DNA of 64,000 bases from Hyphomicrobiales bacterium (GCA_900473205.1 UCLB01000022.1:143690-207689); one strand, 5' to 3'. Shown: positions 17,721 through 29,489, numbered from the stretch's first letter. Notes: a model not told the origin generated them from the sequence alone. Made by a program: numbers and translations.

Positions 17721-18961
17721 TGATCGAATCAAATAGAACCATGCTCATTTTCGAGCCGAACCTTGTAGAGAATTCGGGCCATCACTATACGCAGATCGAT
17801 GCGCTATCTCATCTATTTCCAGAATTCTCGGTGAAACTTGTAGCAGGAGAAAATTATTCTGGATTTCTTGGTGACGCTGTAGGACACGTGAACCCTGCTC
17901 AGCTACATGTGAGTAGGCTCAGAAAAAAAGCGAAGTCGGTAAAATCGTTTAAGAGACATCTATATACTATACGGTTGATGTGGCACTTAATTTTGCGACG
18001 AGTTGGCGATACTCCGTATGGCGACGTGCTGCTTGCTGCATACAATAGGTTGGGGTTGGGCAAAAACGATGTGATCATCGTGCCGTCGGCAGATTTGGAT
18101 TCTCTAGAGTCCACGCATTGGTTAGCAACTTCTTTGGGAGCTCAATGTCCAAAGATTGCTCTTCGTTTTTTGACGCCTGATCTAGGAGAAGATGATGATG
18201 TCATGCGCGAAATGCGCCTTAATACACTTCAGCCTTGGATGTCCAAAGGTGCTTTGAAGCTCTTCACTGAAACCAATGAGATGGCAACCTTTTTATCTAA
18301 AGTCTACGGAATTTCGTTTTCGGGCGGATTTTACTTACCTTGTAACTTTAATCCCTTGCAGCTTGGATTTCTGGAAAAGCACGTCAGTTATCCGACTGAA
18401 AAAAAACAACGATATATTGTCGGATTGTTTGGGTTGCCCAAACGCCGAAAAGGAAGTCGCCGCCTCGCAAATATATTAGCCGCACTCGAACAATGCTGCC
18501 CGCGAGATAGTGACAACCTAATAGAATTTGTGGTGCAAGGATCAATTGCAGATTTTTCCTCAAAGGGACTGTATTGTCAACTCAGTCAATACAATAAGAC
18601 TGGCAGTCGAATCAGTGTCAGAAACATAGGTGAGCGATTGTCACCGACAGAGTTTCGGGAAGTTTTTTCATCAGTGGATATGGTGATGCTACCTTATGAT
18701 ATTTCTCAGTACGGACTGCAAGGTTCGGGAATCATTCAGGACGCTATATCAGCGCTGAAGCCTATTATTTATTCCCAGGGGATGGCGATGTCGGATTTGC
18801 TTAGCGAAAAGAGTTCCATTTCTGCTATAACTGACGTGGATTTCGCAAAAGCGGTACTGAAAGTGATCCAAGATATGGATTTGTTAGAATCTTCTGTCTT
18901 TCATACTGCGGAGTATTATAAAGACATGCTATTGCAAAATCCGCTCCGTAGACATTTATGA
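17720..18961 (+). CDS. Putative GT-B glycosyltransferase
   Basis: A 413-residue protein with two Rossmann-like halves. The N-terminus (MLIFEPNLVENSGHHYTQIDAL) and the C-terminal half (IVGLFGLPKRRKGSRRLANIL, LSPTEFREVFSSVDMVMLPYD, GSGIIQDAISALKPIIYS) resemble GT4-type transferases, but the canonical E-x7-E is weak, so the family is not certain. It starts on the previous stop codon and overlaps the next gene by ATGA, so all three are translationally coupled. The gene is clearly more AT-rich than lrp or trxB. Confidence 0.7.
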   Translation: MIESNRTMLIFEPNLVENSGHHYTQIDALSHLFPEFSVKLVAGENYSGFLGDAVGHVNPAQLHVSRLRKKAKSVKSFKRHLYTIRLMWHLILRRVGDTPYGDVLLAAYNRLGLGKNDVIIVPSADLDSLESTHWLATSLGAQCPKIALRFLTPDLGEDDDVMREMRLNTLQPWMSKGALKLFTETNEMATFLSKVYGISFSGGFYLPCNFNPLQLGFLEKHVSYPTEKKQRYIVGLFGLPKRRKGSRRLANILAALEQCCPRDSDNLIEFVVQGSIADFSSKGLYCQLSQYNKTGSRISVRNIGERLSPTEFREVFSSVDMVMLPYDISQYGLQGSGIIQDAISALKPIIYSQGMAMSDLLSEKSSISAITDVDFAKAVLKVIQDMDLLESSVFHTAEYYKDMLLQNPLRRHL

Positions 18962-19920
18962 AAAGTGATCGTTTCGTGCAATATTCCCCTGTAGCGCTTT
19001 TTGTGTTTAATCGGCCACATCATACAAAGGCAACGCTAGACGCGCTTGCGAAGAATGTTTTGGCGAGAGAAACAGACTTACACATTTTTTGCGATGGACC
19101 GAGAGGCGAAAATGATGAGTCTGCGGTCAATGAGGTGGCATCGGTTGTATCGAACGTTTCCGGGTTTGCTTCAATTACTATAAAGCGGAGTGATGCAAAC
19201 TTGGGCTTAGCGAATTCTATAATTGCTGGCGTTACAGAAATTTTGGATTTCTCAGAGCGTGTTATCGTTCTTGAGGACGACCTCATTACAACATCTAGTT
19301 TCTTGTCGTATATGAACAAGGCTCTAAATATTTATTCACAAGTCGATAACGTATTTTCCGTGACCGGATACACCCTTCCAGAAACCCGCTTCGATATCCC
19401 ATCAACGTATCAGTACGATACTTTTGCAAACCCGCGTTTCAGTTCTTGGTCTTGGGGTACTTGGAAAAGTCGGTGGAAGAAAGTTGATTGGAGCATGGCG
19501 TACTTCAGTGAATTTATTCTAGATCCTATTGCGCGCCGAGGCTTTGCAAAGGGTGGGGACGATCTAATAGAGATGCTTCAAGCTCAGAAAGACGGAAAAA
19601 TTGACTCTTGGGCGATACGTTTCTCGTATGCTCACTTTGAGAATAATAGTTATTGTATATATCCGAGAAAAACACTGGTTCAAAACATTGGATTTGACGG
19701 CTCAGGTGTTCACTGTAAACCCAGTACTCGTTTTTCGCATGCTCAGCTAGATAACAATTGGATTCCCACATGTTTCAGTCCTGCTACTTTTGTTGACGCA
19801 GAAGTTTCTAGACGGTTTCGTTATAGTTTTGAACGGCGCCCAGGCAAGGTGAAAAGAGTTCAAAGGAAAATAGAGCGTTTCATTAGAAATATCAGCTCCA
19901 TCCTCAGGCGGACCCCATGA
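18958..19920 (+). CDS. Glycosyltransferase, GT-A fold with VLEDD motif
   Basis: A 320-residue protein. PVALFVFNRPHHTKATLDALAKN is the typical opening of a group of GT2/GT13-like sugar transferases, and RVIVLEDDLITTSSFLSYMN holds the metal-binding acidic cluster. SWSWGTWKSRW is a conserved aromatic segment of this group. The C-terminal 40 residues are strongly basic (RRPGKVKRVQRKIERF), which fits peripheral attachment to the inner membrane. It overlaps the upstream gene by four bases. Low GC content. Specificity is unknown. Confidence 0.78.
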   Translation: MKSDRFVQYSPVALFVFNRPHHTKATLDALAKNVLARETDLHIFCDGPRGENDESAVNEVASVVSNVSGFASITIKRSDANLGLANSIIAGVTEILDFSERVIVLEDDLITTSSFLSYMNKALNIYSQVDNVFSVTGYTLPETRFDIPSTYQYDTFANPRFSSWSWGTWKSRWKKVDWSMAYFSEFILDPIARRGFAKGGDDLIEMLQAQKDGKIDSWAIRFSYAHFENNSYCIYPRKTLVQNIGFDGSGVHCKPSTRFSHAQLDNNWIPTCFSPATFVDAEVSRRFRYSFERRPGKVKRVQRKIERFIRNISSILRRTP

Positions 19921-20140
19921 TGTCAGAATAAGTTTGTCGTTTAGGATGACACGAAGACTTAACCTTGGGGCTGTTGAGGTTTTGACTGCGTTCACGTCGG
20001 AAAGGCCTTTTCAAGGAATGCACTCGATAGTTATATGATGCCTGATCTAGAAGAGGCTCGATAAATAGGAGAATATTGCTAGTGAGATATTTTTTTTCAA
20101 TTTTTGTAGCTGAGCAAATTTATTCGGATAAGGATTGATC

Positions 20141-20944
20141 ATGCTTGGAGGACGCGCATTGATTGTTGGAGCAGCGCGTGATTGTGCGGCTGGCCTCCGC
20201 GCTACGCTTCCTAGGCTAGAGCGTTTCAAGCAAACCTTTGATGAAGTGAGCTATATTATTGCCACGAATGATTCTAAAGATGAGACAGAGAATATTCTAG
20301 AGGAGTGGGCTAAGGAGCAGCACAGGGTAGAGATCATAAAGCTTGATCACCTTGCAGACAATGTTCCGCAGAGGACCGCGAGGCTTGCGATTATCCGTAA
20401 TATATGCTTGTCTCGACTCAGGGGCGATACCAATCTTGAATTCGACTATTTTGTTGTTGTTGATTTGGATGGTGTCAATGCTAAACTGATAGACGAGCCA
20501 TCTTTTTCCGACGCCATTGCAAGTGCTCCTCCAGATTGGGGCGGGGTCTTCGCAAATCAAAGAACAAAATATTATGACATTTGGGCGTTGCGCCATGAAG
20601 ATTGGTGCCCAATTGATTGTTGGCAGGAAGTGCGAAAAGCCTCTGGGGGCTTTTTCAGACGCAAAGTGCGCCGTGAGCGAGCGGTCAAACGATATGTTAG
20701 ATTAAGGCAAAAACATATTTCACAAAACGCTTTTCCCTTATCTGTTGATTCTGCTTTTGGTGGGCTTGGCGTTTACAAGGTGAGCGCGATTAAAGGTGCA
20801 TTTTATGTTGGCATGACCATAGGTTGGCAGGAGGTTTGTGAGCATGTAGCGTTCAATTCTATGATAAGAGCCAATTGCTCGTCTTTATACATACTTCCTA
20901 GTCTATTAAACGATGCGCCGGAAGATCATGTGCAAGATTTGTAG
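20141..20944 (+). CDS. Glycosyltransferase-like protein (Anp1/Mnn9-like)
   Basis: A 267-residue protein. ALIVGAARDCAAGLRATLPRLER, then YFVVVDLDGVNAKLID with a DxD, then YYDIWALRHEDWCPIDCW and GWQEVCEHVAFN follow the pattern of a bacterial family related to yeast Anp1/Mnn9 mannosyltransferases. I am fairly sure of the transferase fold, not of the sugar. The ATG at 20141 has AAGGA upstream. It lies 220 bases behind the previous gene, so it may have its own promoter. AT-rich. Confidence 0.7.
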   Translation: MLGGRALIVGAARDCAAGLRATLPRLERFKQTFDEVSYIIATNDSKDETENILEEWAKEQHRVEIIKLDHLADNVPQRTARLAIIRNICLSRLRGDTNLEFDYFVVVDLDGVNAKLIDEPSFSDAIASAPPDWGGVFANQRTKYYDIWALRHEDWCPIDCWQEVRKASGGFFRRKVRRERAVKRYVRLRQKHISQNAFPLSVDSAFGGLGVYKVSAIKGAFYVGMTIGWQEVCEHVAFNSMIRANCSSLYILPSLLNDAPEDHVQDL

Positions 20945-20983
20945 GCCGGACTGTCACATGTCGTTTGTGCTTGATGTATTGGG

Positions 20984-21661
20984 ATGTTTTATATGAAAAT
21001 ATTCGGTAAGAAAAAAATAGATAATTATTTTGGTCTCAATCAATTGGACAGGAAAATTGAGCCTTACGTTGCCTTTAATAATGGGTTCTACGTGGAGCTG
21101 GGAGCTAATGATGGGCTGACTCAATCGAACACTGCATACTTTGAGCGGTTTAGAAATTGGCGAGGTGTATTGATCGAACCTTCACCAAATAAATTTCTAG
21201 AGTGCCGTAAAAACAGGTCTAACGATAATAGTTTTTACTGCAATGCATGTGTCGATTTTAATTACCAGGATCGATACGTTGGTATGTCATATGCAAATTT
21301 GATGACTGTTGCGACGGAGGTTAAGGGCGACATAGATGACGTTTCTAGCCATCTCGATCAAGCGAAGAAGTTTTTAAAGCCTAATGAAACTGTTTTCGAA
21401 TATGGGGCAGTAGCGCGCACTCTCAATAGTATTTTGAAGGAGTCTTCTGCGCCGAACCTCATCGATTTGCTCTCACTGGATGTCGAAGGTAACGAGCTGC
21501 AGGTTTTAGGAGGTGTAGATTTTGTTGAATACAATTTTAAATATGCTGTTATAGAGTGCAGAGATATTGATATAATTAAGCAGTACCTTGGGCTTAGAAA
21601 TTATGCATTGATAGATAAAATTTCGCAACACGATTACCTTTTCAAATATAACGAGTCATAG
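20984..21661 (+). CDS. FkbM-family methyltransferase
   Basis: A 225-residue SAM-dependent O-methyltransferase of the FkbM type: FYVELGANDGLTQSNT is the SAM-binding motif I, RGVLIEPSPNKFLECR motif II, and LIDLLSLDVEGNELQVLGG the conserved DVEG element. Such enzymes often methylate sugars of surface polysaccharides. The start could be 20984 or the ATG at 20993. It is the most AT-rich gene of the block and converges on fcl with a 10-base gap. Confidence 0.85.
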   Translation: MFYMKIFGKKKIDNYFGLNQLDRKIEPYVAFNNGFYVELGANDGLTQSNTAYFERFRNWRGVLIEPSPNKFLECRKNRSNDNSFYCNACVDFNYQDRYVGMSYANLMTVATEVKGDIDDVSSHLDQAKKFLKPNETVFEYGAVARTLNSILKESSAPNLIDLLSLDVEGNELQVLGGVDFVEYNFKYAVIECRDIDIIKQYLGLRNYALIDKISQHDYLFKYNES

Positions 21662-21671
21662 TTGTTTGGAG

Positions 21672-23692
<2,021 letters not shown>

Positions 23693-23966
23693 TCATCTTT
23701 CTCTCGCGCCTGAGAACTCTGCACTGGCTTCGAACAGATTATCGAAGATGAATGCGGTAACTGTCAGGATGCGTTGGTTCATTGTGCGATATCTCAACTG
23801 CGATTCAAAATAAACCTCCGATTTGCGTGGCTCACGGCCTATCACGCGTCCATTCACTGTAAAGCCATCTCAAATGCTTGCATTTGCGTGCTGCGCAACC
23901 CTATAGACTGATGGCTGTAACGGTGGACACGAGTTTGGTGTCGGGCTTATTTGTGTAAGAGAACGA

Positions 23967-24788
23967 ATGACGAAACTTGGCGTCTCCGCATTCATCATCT
24001 GCCTCAATGAAGAGGCCTATCTTGGCAACTGCATTGAAAGCCTTGAAGGTTTTGCCGAGATCGTGATTGTCGATTCCGGCTCTGTGGATGGAACGCCTGC
24101 TCTGGTGCAATCCTACATCGACAAGGGCTGGCCGATCCGATTTATGCATGAGCCGTGGCGGGGTTATGCCCGGCAGAAGCAGTTTGCGCTGGAGCAGTGC
24201 AGCCAGCCTTGGTGCCTGAATATCGATGCCGATGAGCGGCTGGATGCGGCTTTACGTGCGGTTTTGCCTGAGTTGCTTTCTGCGCCGGAGAGTGTCGTCG
24301 GCTGGAAAGTGGCGCGCAGGCCTTATCTTATTGGCTACGGCTACACCCCGGAAAACGTGCGCGAGCGAAAGAACCTTCGGCTCATCCGGAATGGCAAGGG
24401 CGGCTATGATCTTGCGCAGAAGGTGCATGAGGGCATCGTTCCGGCTGGTGAGGTCAGGTCATCTGAAAAGGGCAGCCTGCTGCACTACCGACCACTCATC
24501 ATCGATGAGCAAATTCTGAAAGAAAACAAATACTCCACCCTGAAGGCTGATCAGCAGTTTGCGGAAGGCCGCAAGGCGAAGCTTTCGAAACTTCTGTTTT
24601 CGCCCTGGCTCTATTTTCTGCGGCTCTATTTCAAAAACGGACTTTGGCGCTGCGGCGTACCCGGCTTCATCGAAGCGGCAACAGGCGGCATTTACGCATT
24701 TCTCACCCAAGCGAAAATCCATCAGCGTCACGCGCTGAAACGTCGGCCCAATGTCGATGACATGGAGCGCGGAAGGACAAAAATATGA
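23967..24788 (+). CDS. Glycosyltransferase family 2, LPS core type (WaaE/LgtF-like)
   Basis: A 273-residue GT2 enzyme: GVSAFIICLNEEAYLGNCIESL at the start, IVIVDSGSVDGT, and the DxD as NIDADERLD near residue 90. VHEGIV in the middle and KNGLWRCGVPGFIEA in the C-terminal part are typical of the WaaE/LgtF core transferases. It likely adds a hexose to the LPS inner core at the cytoplasmic face. It is first in a three-gene operon, overlapping the next gene by ATGA. By position it corresponds to the lpsC slot of S. meliloti, which I cannot prove. Confidence 0.85.
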   Translation: MTKLGVSAFIICLNEEAYLGNCIESLEGFAEIVIVDSGSVDGTPALVQSYIDKGWPIRFMHEPWRGYARQKQFALEQCSQPWCLNIDADERLDAALRAVLPELLSAPESVVGWKVARRPYLIGYGYTPENVRERKNLRLIRNGKGGYDLAQKVHEGIVPAGEVRSSEKGSLLHYRPLIIDEQILKENKYSTLKADQQFAEGRKAKLSKLLFSPWLYFLRLYFKNGLWRCGVPGFIEAATGGIYAFLTQAKIHQRHALKRRPNVDDMERGRTKI

Positions 24789-25813
24789 AAGTTCTGCATA
24801 TTCATTTTGGAAAAGACGGCGGTGCGGAGCGCTTTTTTGTGAACCTCGTCGATGCTCTGGGCGAGCAGGGAGTTGAGCAGAGAGTCTTAATTCGTCCCGG
24901 CCGCAGTTGGAAGGCTGCAATCGAGCGACGCGCTACTGTCTATGAGGGCGTGTTTCGTCGTATTTCACTCTCGCGCTTCGTGCTGGCTTGGCGGATGCGG
25001 CGGATACTCAAGGAATTCAAACCCGATGTGATCATGACGTGGCAATTGCGCGCAAGCCGCTTCATGCCGAACGTAAAGACAGCACTTCGGATTTCTCGAT
25101 TGGGAGATTATCCAGAGCATCTCGGTTACTATCGGAATTCGGAAGTTCTGGTCTGCATCACGCCTGACATGGCGGAGAGTGTGAAGCGATTGGGCTGGAC
25201 GCGACGCATTGAAGTGATACCCAATTTCAGCAATGCGGCACCGATTCCTCCGATCTCTCGTAGCGCTCTCGATACCCCGGAAAATGCCTTCGTCGTCGTT
25301 GCCATGGGTCGGTTTGTAAAGCGCAAGGGGTTCGCACATCTCATCCGGTCTATCAAAAATATAGAGGGCGCATATCTCTGGCTTTTAGGCGATGGTCCAG
25401 AGCGGGAAGAGTTGGTCAAACTGGTCGAAGAGCTTGGCCTGCAGGAGCGAGTGAAGCTTCCGGGATGGAAGACGGATGCTTATGCTTATCTGGCGGCTGC
25501 GGATGTTTTTGCTATCACATCCCTACATGAGCCACTTGGAAATGTTTGTTTTGAAGGTTGGGGTGCCGGAAAGCCGACCGTCGCTTTTCGAGCTGAAGGG
25601 CCTTCATTCGTGATGACAAACGAGGTTGATGCCTTGATGGTTGATTGTGCAGATGAGGTTGGCTTGACAAACGCCCTTACGCGTCTGCGGGACGATTATG
25701 AACTTCGTGAAAAACTGGTGAAAGGCGGGCACGCAACGACACGCTCTCGGTTTTCAAAAGAAGCAATCACCGCCTCGTACATGAAGCTGTTTGAAGAGGC
25801 AGCAAACACGTGA
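24785..25813 (+). CDS. Glycosyltransferase family 4, LPS core (tandem copy 1)
   Basis: A 342-residue GT-B enzyme. The N-terminus VLHIHFGKDGGAERFFVNLV contains the glycine-rich acceptor-side loop; the C-terminal domain has MGRFVKRKGF and the sugar-nucleotide site HEPLGNVCFEGWGAGKPTVA with the E-x7-E pattern modified at its second Glu. It is paralogous to the next gene over its full length. Overlaps at both ends (ATGA in, GTGA out) show tight coupling. Position suggests the lpsD/lpsE slot of the rhizobial core cluster. Confidence 0.85.
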   Translation: MKVLHIHFGKDGGAERFFVNLVDALGEQGVEQRVLIRPGRSWKAAIERRATVYEGVFRRISLSRFVLAWRMRRILKEFKPDVIMTWQLRASRFMPNVKTALRISRLGDYPEHLGYYRNSEVLVCITPDMAESVKRLGWTRRIEVIPNFSNAAPIPPISRSALDTPENAFVVVAMGRFVKRKGFAHLIRSIKNIEGAYLWLLGDGPEREELVKLVEELGLQERVKLPGWKTDAYAYLAAADVFAITSLHEPLGNVCFEGWGAGKPTVAFRAEGPSFVMTNEVDALMVDCADEVGLTNALTRLRDDYELREKLVKGGHATTRSRFSKEAITASYMKLFEEAANT

Positions 25814-26832
25814 AAGTCTGCCATTTTCATTTCGGCAAAGACGGCGGCGCAGAACGCTTTTTCGTTCATCTCGTCAACGCGTTCGCGAAACGGGGGCTTG
25901 AGCAGAGCTGCGTTATCCGTAAAAATCGTGTGTGGCGGAAGGACATCGAGGCCGTTGCAAATATTACAGAGAGTAATTTCCGTAATCTTTCATTGGACAG
26001 AATCCTGCTTCCCATAAAAGTTCGTTCCATGGCCCAATCTCTCAAGCCTGATGCGATCATGTCATGGGCGCCGCGTGCCAGCGAGTTGATGCCGAATTAC
26101 AAAGGCTGCATCAAGCTTTCACGCCTTGGCGATTACCCCACCAAGCTGGATTACTTCAAGAATACGGACATTCTGGTTTGCAACACGCCTGGTATTGCCG
26201 AGCATGTCAAAGCCATTGGCTGGACGCGCGGCGTGGAGGTCATTTCCAACTTCACCAGCACGCAGGCGAGTGCGCCGATAGCGAAAGCTGAGCTGGATAC
26301 GCCGCAGGATGCGCCGGTGGTCATGTCCATGGGGCGTTTTGTAAAGCGGAAAGGGTTTCACACACTGATCGATGCCGTCGCTGGCTTGCCGGGTGTATAT
26401 CTCTGGCTGGCGGGTGATGGGGAAGAGAGGGAAAGTCTGGAAGCGCAGGTGGATGCGCGCGGTATGCGCAACCGTGTTCGCTTCATCGGCTGGAAAGATG
26501 AAACGCGCCCCTATGTGTCTGCTGCCGACATCTTCGTCATGCCATCCAGCCATGAGCCGCTTGGCAACGTCATCCTCGAAGCCTGGGCCCAAAAAAAGCC
26601 TGTGGTGTCTTCGAAGTCCGAGGGGCCGATGTGGTTTATGCGGGATGGAGAAAATGGCCTGCTGGCAGAGATCGGCGGAGCGGAGAGTTTTGCCGCTGCC
26701 ATCGGCAATCTCCTGAGTGATCAGGCGCTATCGCAGCGCGTGGCCGCAGGCGGACATGAAACGCTGATGAGCCAGTTCTCTGAAGAAGGGGTTGTCGATC
26801 AGTATCTAGCGTTGTTCGCTAGGAAACCCTAG
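25810..26832 (+). CDS. Glycosyltransferase family 4, LPS core (tandem copy 2)
   Basis: A 340-residue GT-B enzyme that starts with GTG at 25810 on the stop of copy 1. The opening VCHFHFGKDGGAERFFVHLV and the shared segments SRLGDYP, MGRFVKRKGF and SSHEPLGNVILEAWAQKKPV mark it as a duplicate of copy 1, but the two have diverged widely, so they probably transfer different sugars or to different positions. It ends one base before the convergent GT8 gene, with no terminator visible between them. Confidence 0.85.
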   Translation: MKVCHFHFGKDGGAERFFVHLVNAFAKRGLEQSCVIRKNRVWRKDIEAVANITESNFRNLSLDRILLPIKVRSMAQSLKPDAIMSWAPRASELMPNYKGCIKLSRLGDYPTKLDYFKNTDILVCNTPGIAEHVKAIGWTRGVEVISNFTSTQASAPIAKAELDTPQDAPVVMSMGRFVKRKGFHTLIDAVAGLPGVYLWLAGDGEERESLEAQVDARGMRNRVRFIGWKDETRPYVSAADIFVMPSSHEPLGNVILEAWAQKKPVVSSKSEGPMWFMRDGENGLLAEIGGAESFAAAIGNLLSDQALSQRVAAGGHETLMSQFSEEGVVDQYLALFARKP

Positions 26833-26833
26833 C

Positions 26834-27679
26834 TCAACCGTGCCAAAGCGATGAGAGCTTTTTCCATCGCTTCTTGGCGGAATGCTTGAGTGTTCTGATG
26901 AATTTGTCCCTCTTGGTCAAAAGAGGCCTGTTCGCCCAAGGCGTTTCGTCTCTGTAAGCCAGAAAGGTGTTCTTTTCCGGATGCTGGCATACCAGCGTGT
27001 TGGGCTTGTCGTGGATAAAATGGACGATGACGGCCGAAGAATAATCGATTTCTTTCTGTGCGTTCCATCGCCAGTCCAGTGAAATGAGTCGATCTGTTGC
27101 CAGGACGTTCAAAACGTCCTGATCCAGAAAATCGAACTGATTTGTGGCCAGCAATTCAAACGCCTTTTTCGTAAGCTTCTCAATATTCCACTTTTCAACA
27201 TCGACCACCAATACGCCGGCGTTGAAATAAGGAGTGAGTGACTCTCTGCCGAGCGCGTGGTTTCTTTTCTCCAAAAAATCCTGTGGCTTGATGGGAACTG
27301 CTGCCATTAGCGCGTCCGCCATCGACAGCGCAAAAAGATGAGAGATGTCATGCTTTACGATCGTGTCGGCATCCAGATAGACAAGCCGTTTATGTTTACC
27401 GTCCAACAGTTCAGGAAGTATCAGGCGGCCGTAGGTCGCGCGGCTCCAATAGGATGTCGTTCTCAGTCCGCGGACCTTGCCAATCATCTCATCAGTCATA
27501 TCGATGAAAGTCACCGTACGGGCCGCGGCAATTTCGATGTTACGTTTGTCCTTGCGGCTTAAGCCGTCACCGAGCACAAGGAATTCGACATCAGGAATGT
27601 TTCCATTCAAATGGCAAGACCTGAGCATGACGCCGGCGAGTTCCACGTAGTTTCTGTCTACCGCGCATGCCAAAAGCAT
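26834..27679 (-). CDS. Glycosyltransferase family 8
   Basis: A 281-residue GT8 enzyme: LLACAVDRNYVELAGVMLRSC, then YGRLILPELL and the metal-binding DxD in RLVYLDADTIV near residue 105; YFNAGVLVVDVEKW and VHFIHDKPN complete the family pattern. The C-terminus is highly basic (KHSAKKRWKKL), suiting membrane association. Family members add galactose or glucose to LPS cores. The ATG at 27679 is used; a TTG at 27700 would add seven residues. It is the last gene of greA-lpsB-GT8, 32 bases behind lpsB. Confidence 0.85.
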   Translation of the reverse strand: MLLACAVDRNYVELAGVMLRSCHLNGNIPDVEFLVLGDGLSRKDKRNIEIAAARTVTFIDMTDEMIGKVRGLRTTSYWSRATYGRLILPELLDGKHKRLVYLDADTIVKHDISHLFALSMADALMAAVPIKPQDFLEKRNHALGRESLTPYFNAGVLVVDVEKWNIEKLTKKAFELLATNQFDFLDQDVLNVLATDRLISLDWRWNAQKEIDYSSAVIVHFIHDKPNTLVCQHPEKNTFLAYRDETPWANRPLLTKRDKFIRTLKHSAKKRWKKLSSLWHG

Positions 27680-27711
27680 AATGCTATTCTTTCTTGCCAA
27701 TAAATTGCGGC

Positions 27712-28773
27712 CTAAGGGGCACCGATATACTGCTTAAAGTAGATTGCACCAAGGCTGAGAGCTTCACCTTCGATTGAAAATTTTTGCGCGATGTGATCGT
27801 GGGCGCGCGCGCTAGAAGCTATGCGTCGGGCTCCGTCTTCCATCCATCCGCGTGTTGCAGAAATCATTAACTCCACGTCATTTCGAGCAATAACCTCCCC
27901 AGTCTCCCCCTCAATCAACTCGGGAAACGCCCCCACATCCGTCGCAATCACCGGCACGCCTGACGCCATCGCTTCGAGCGGGGTCAGACCGAAGCCCTCC
28001 CAACGCTGCGGGGCGATGAAGAGGTCGAGGGTGCGGTACCATTCGTTGATGTTGGTGTGTTCGCCGACAAAGAGGATGCGGTCTGCGAGACCGGCGGCGC
28101 GGACCTTTTCCTTCAGACTGTTTTCGAATTCCACATGCGGCCCGGTGGCGCGCCCGGCGATGATGGCTGACCAGTCGGGATTTTGCGGGAGCACGGTGAT
28201 CATGGCATCGACGAAGAGGTCCGTGCCTTTCTGATGGCGCACTCTGCCGAAGCAGCCGGCGTATTTCTGGTTCGGGTTGAGGCCAAGCGCGCGTTTTGCC
28301 TCAGCCTTATCGACGGGCGGGGAAAAGCGCTCGGTATCGATGCCGTGCATAATGACGGTGCTCGGCACGTCCATATAGGAGGCTGTCTTCTCGCTGGTTG
28401 AGATGATCGCATCCATGCGGGAAATCAGGAATTTCGTCCAGCCGCTGTGTTTGCGCTGCGAGGCGGAGGTGAAGACGATCTTCAGCTTCATGCGCAGGAT
28501 GTCGCGCATGATGATGGCGGGCAGCATTTCGATATTGCGGCGTGCGTGCCAGACGCGCGGCTTCTCATCCGGACCCAATTGCCATAGCTGCCACAGGTCG
28601 CGAAAGCAAACATGTGGCAGGCTTTGCGGCAAACCCGGCCCTATAACGGCAACCTTTTGCCCGAGCCGATTTTGCACCGGCACGAGCTGGATGATCGTGG
28701 ATGTCACGCCGGAGAGCCTGCGCTTGAAATTCGGCGCAAGCACCCGGACATCAGCCAAGTCGATATAGGGCAA
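27712..28773 (-). CDS. lpsB: LPS core mannosyltransferase LpsB/LpcC
   Basis: A 353-residue GT4 enzyme. VLAPNFKRRLSGVTSTIIQLVP near the N-terminus is characteristic of rhizobial LpsB/LpcC, and the C-terminal sugar-nucleotide domain shows RVRHQKGTDLFVDAM and RWEGFGLTPLEAMASGVPVIATD with a complete E-x7-E. LpsB uses GDP-mannose to mannosylate Kdo in the inner core and is needed for symbiosis or host association. The start is weak: TTG at 28773 keeps the usual N-terminus. It lies 31 bases behind greA, the order known from S. meliloti. Strongly supported by family and synteny. Confidence 0.9.
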   Translation of the reverse strand: MPYIDLADVRVLAPNFKRRLSGVTSTIIQLVPVQNRLGQKVAVIGPGLPQSLPHVCFRDLWQLWQLGPDEKPRVWHARRNIEMLPAIIMRDILRMKLKIVFTSASQRKHSGWTKFLISRMDAIISTSEKTASYMDVPSTVIMHGIDTERFSPPVDKAEAKRALGLNPNQKYAGCFGRVRHQKGTDLFVDAMITVLPQNPDWSAIIAGRATGPHVEFENSLKEKVRAAGLADRILFVGEHTNINEWYRTLDLFIAPQRWEGFGLTPLEAMASGVPVIATDVGAFPELIEGETGEVIARNDVELMISATRGWMEDGARRIASSARAHDHIAQKFSIEGEALSLGAIYFKQYIGAP

Positions 28774-28804
28774 AATCGGGATCTCGTGAGAGAGGCGCTG
28801 GCAA

Positions 28805-29281
28805 TCAGCCCCAGTTGATGGAGAGGATTTCGTAGCCGCGCGAACCGCCAGGGGCGTTCACTTCGATGCTGTCGCCGACTTCCTTGCCGATCAGCGCGCG
28901 CGCGATGGGCGAGGAGATGGAAATGCGACCCTGCTTGACGTCGGCCTCCTGATCGCCAACGATCTGGTAGGTCTTCTGTTCGTTGGAATCTTCATCCACA
29001 AGCTTGATGGTGGCACCGAACTTGATGGTCGTGCCGGACATTTTCGACAAGTCGATGACTTCCGCGCGTGCGGTCAGGTCTTCCAGCTCGGCAACGCGGC
29101 CTTCATTGTGGCTCTGCGCTTCCTTGGCAGCATGGTACTCGGCGTTTTCAGACAGGTCGCCATGGGCGCGCGCTTCTGCAATGGCCTCGATGATACGTGG
29201 GCGCTCTTCCTGCTGGCGCCAGCGAAGTTCTTCCTGCAGCTTGACGAATCCGCCCTGAGTCATCGGTACTTTTTCTACCAT
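28805..29281 (-). CDS. greA: Transcription elongation factor GreA
   Basis: A 158-residue GreA. The N-terminal coiled coil contains the catalytic acidic tip ([17 protein letters not shown]), and the C-terminal FKBP-like domain has [18 protein letters not shown]. It binds the RNA polymerase secondary channel and stimulates cleavage of backtracked transcripts. It is the promoter-proximal gene of an operon with lpsB and the GT8 gene, so LPS core synthesis may be tied to growth-linked transcription. Confidence 0.96.
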   Translation of the reverse strand: MVEKVPMTQGGFVKLQEELRWRQQEERPRIIEAIAEARAHGDLSENAEYHAAKEAQSHNEGRVAELEDLTARAEVIDLSKMSGTTIKFGATIKLVDEDSNEQKTYQIVGDQEADVKQGRISISSPIARALIGKEVGDSIEVNAPGGSRGYEILSINWG

Positions 29282-29489
29282 TTTTTCTTCCTTCGCATTC
29301 TAACCGCGGTACCCGCAGACACAAAAAGAAACAGGTTCCGGAGCAAAACTACGGAACCAGTCAAAATCACAATTCGACAGACTATATCAGAAGACCGCCG
29401 CCAATTGCCAGCAAATTTGAGACTGCCCATTTTCAGGAGACTGGAACTTGATCTTAGCCAAGGATTGACAGCTTGCGCAAGAACATATA

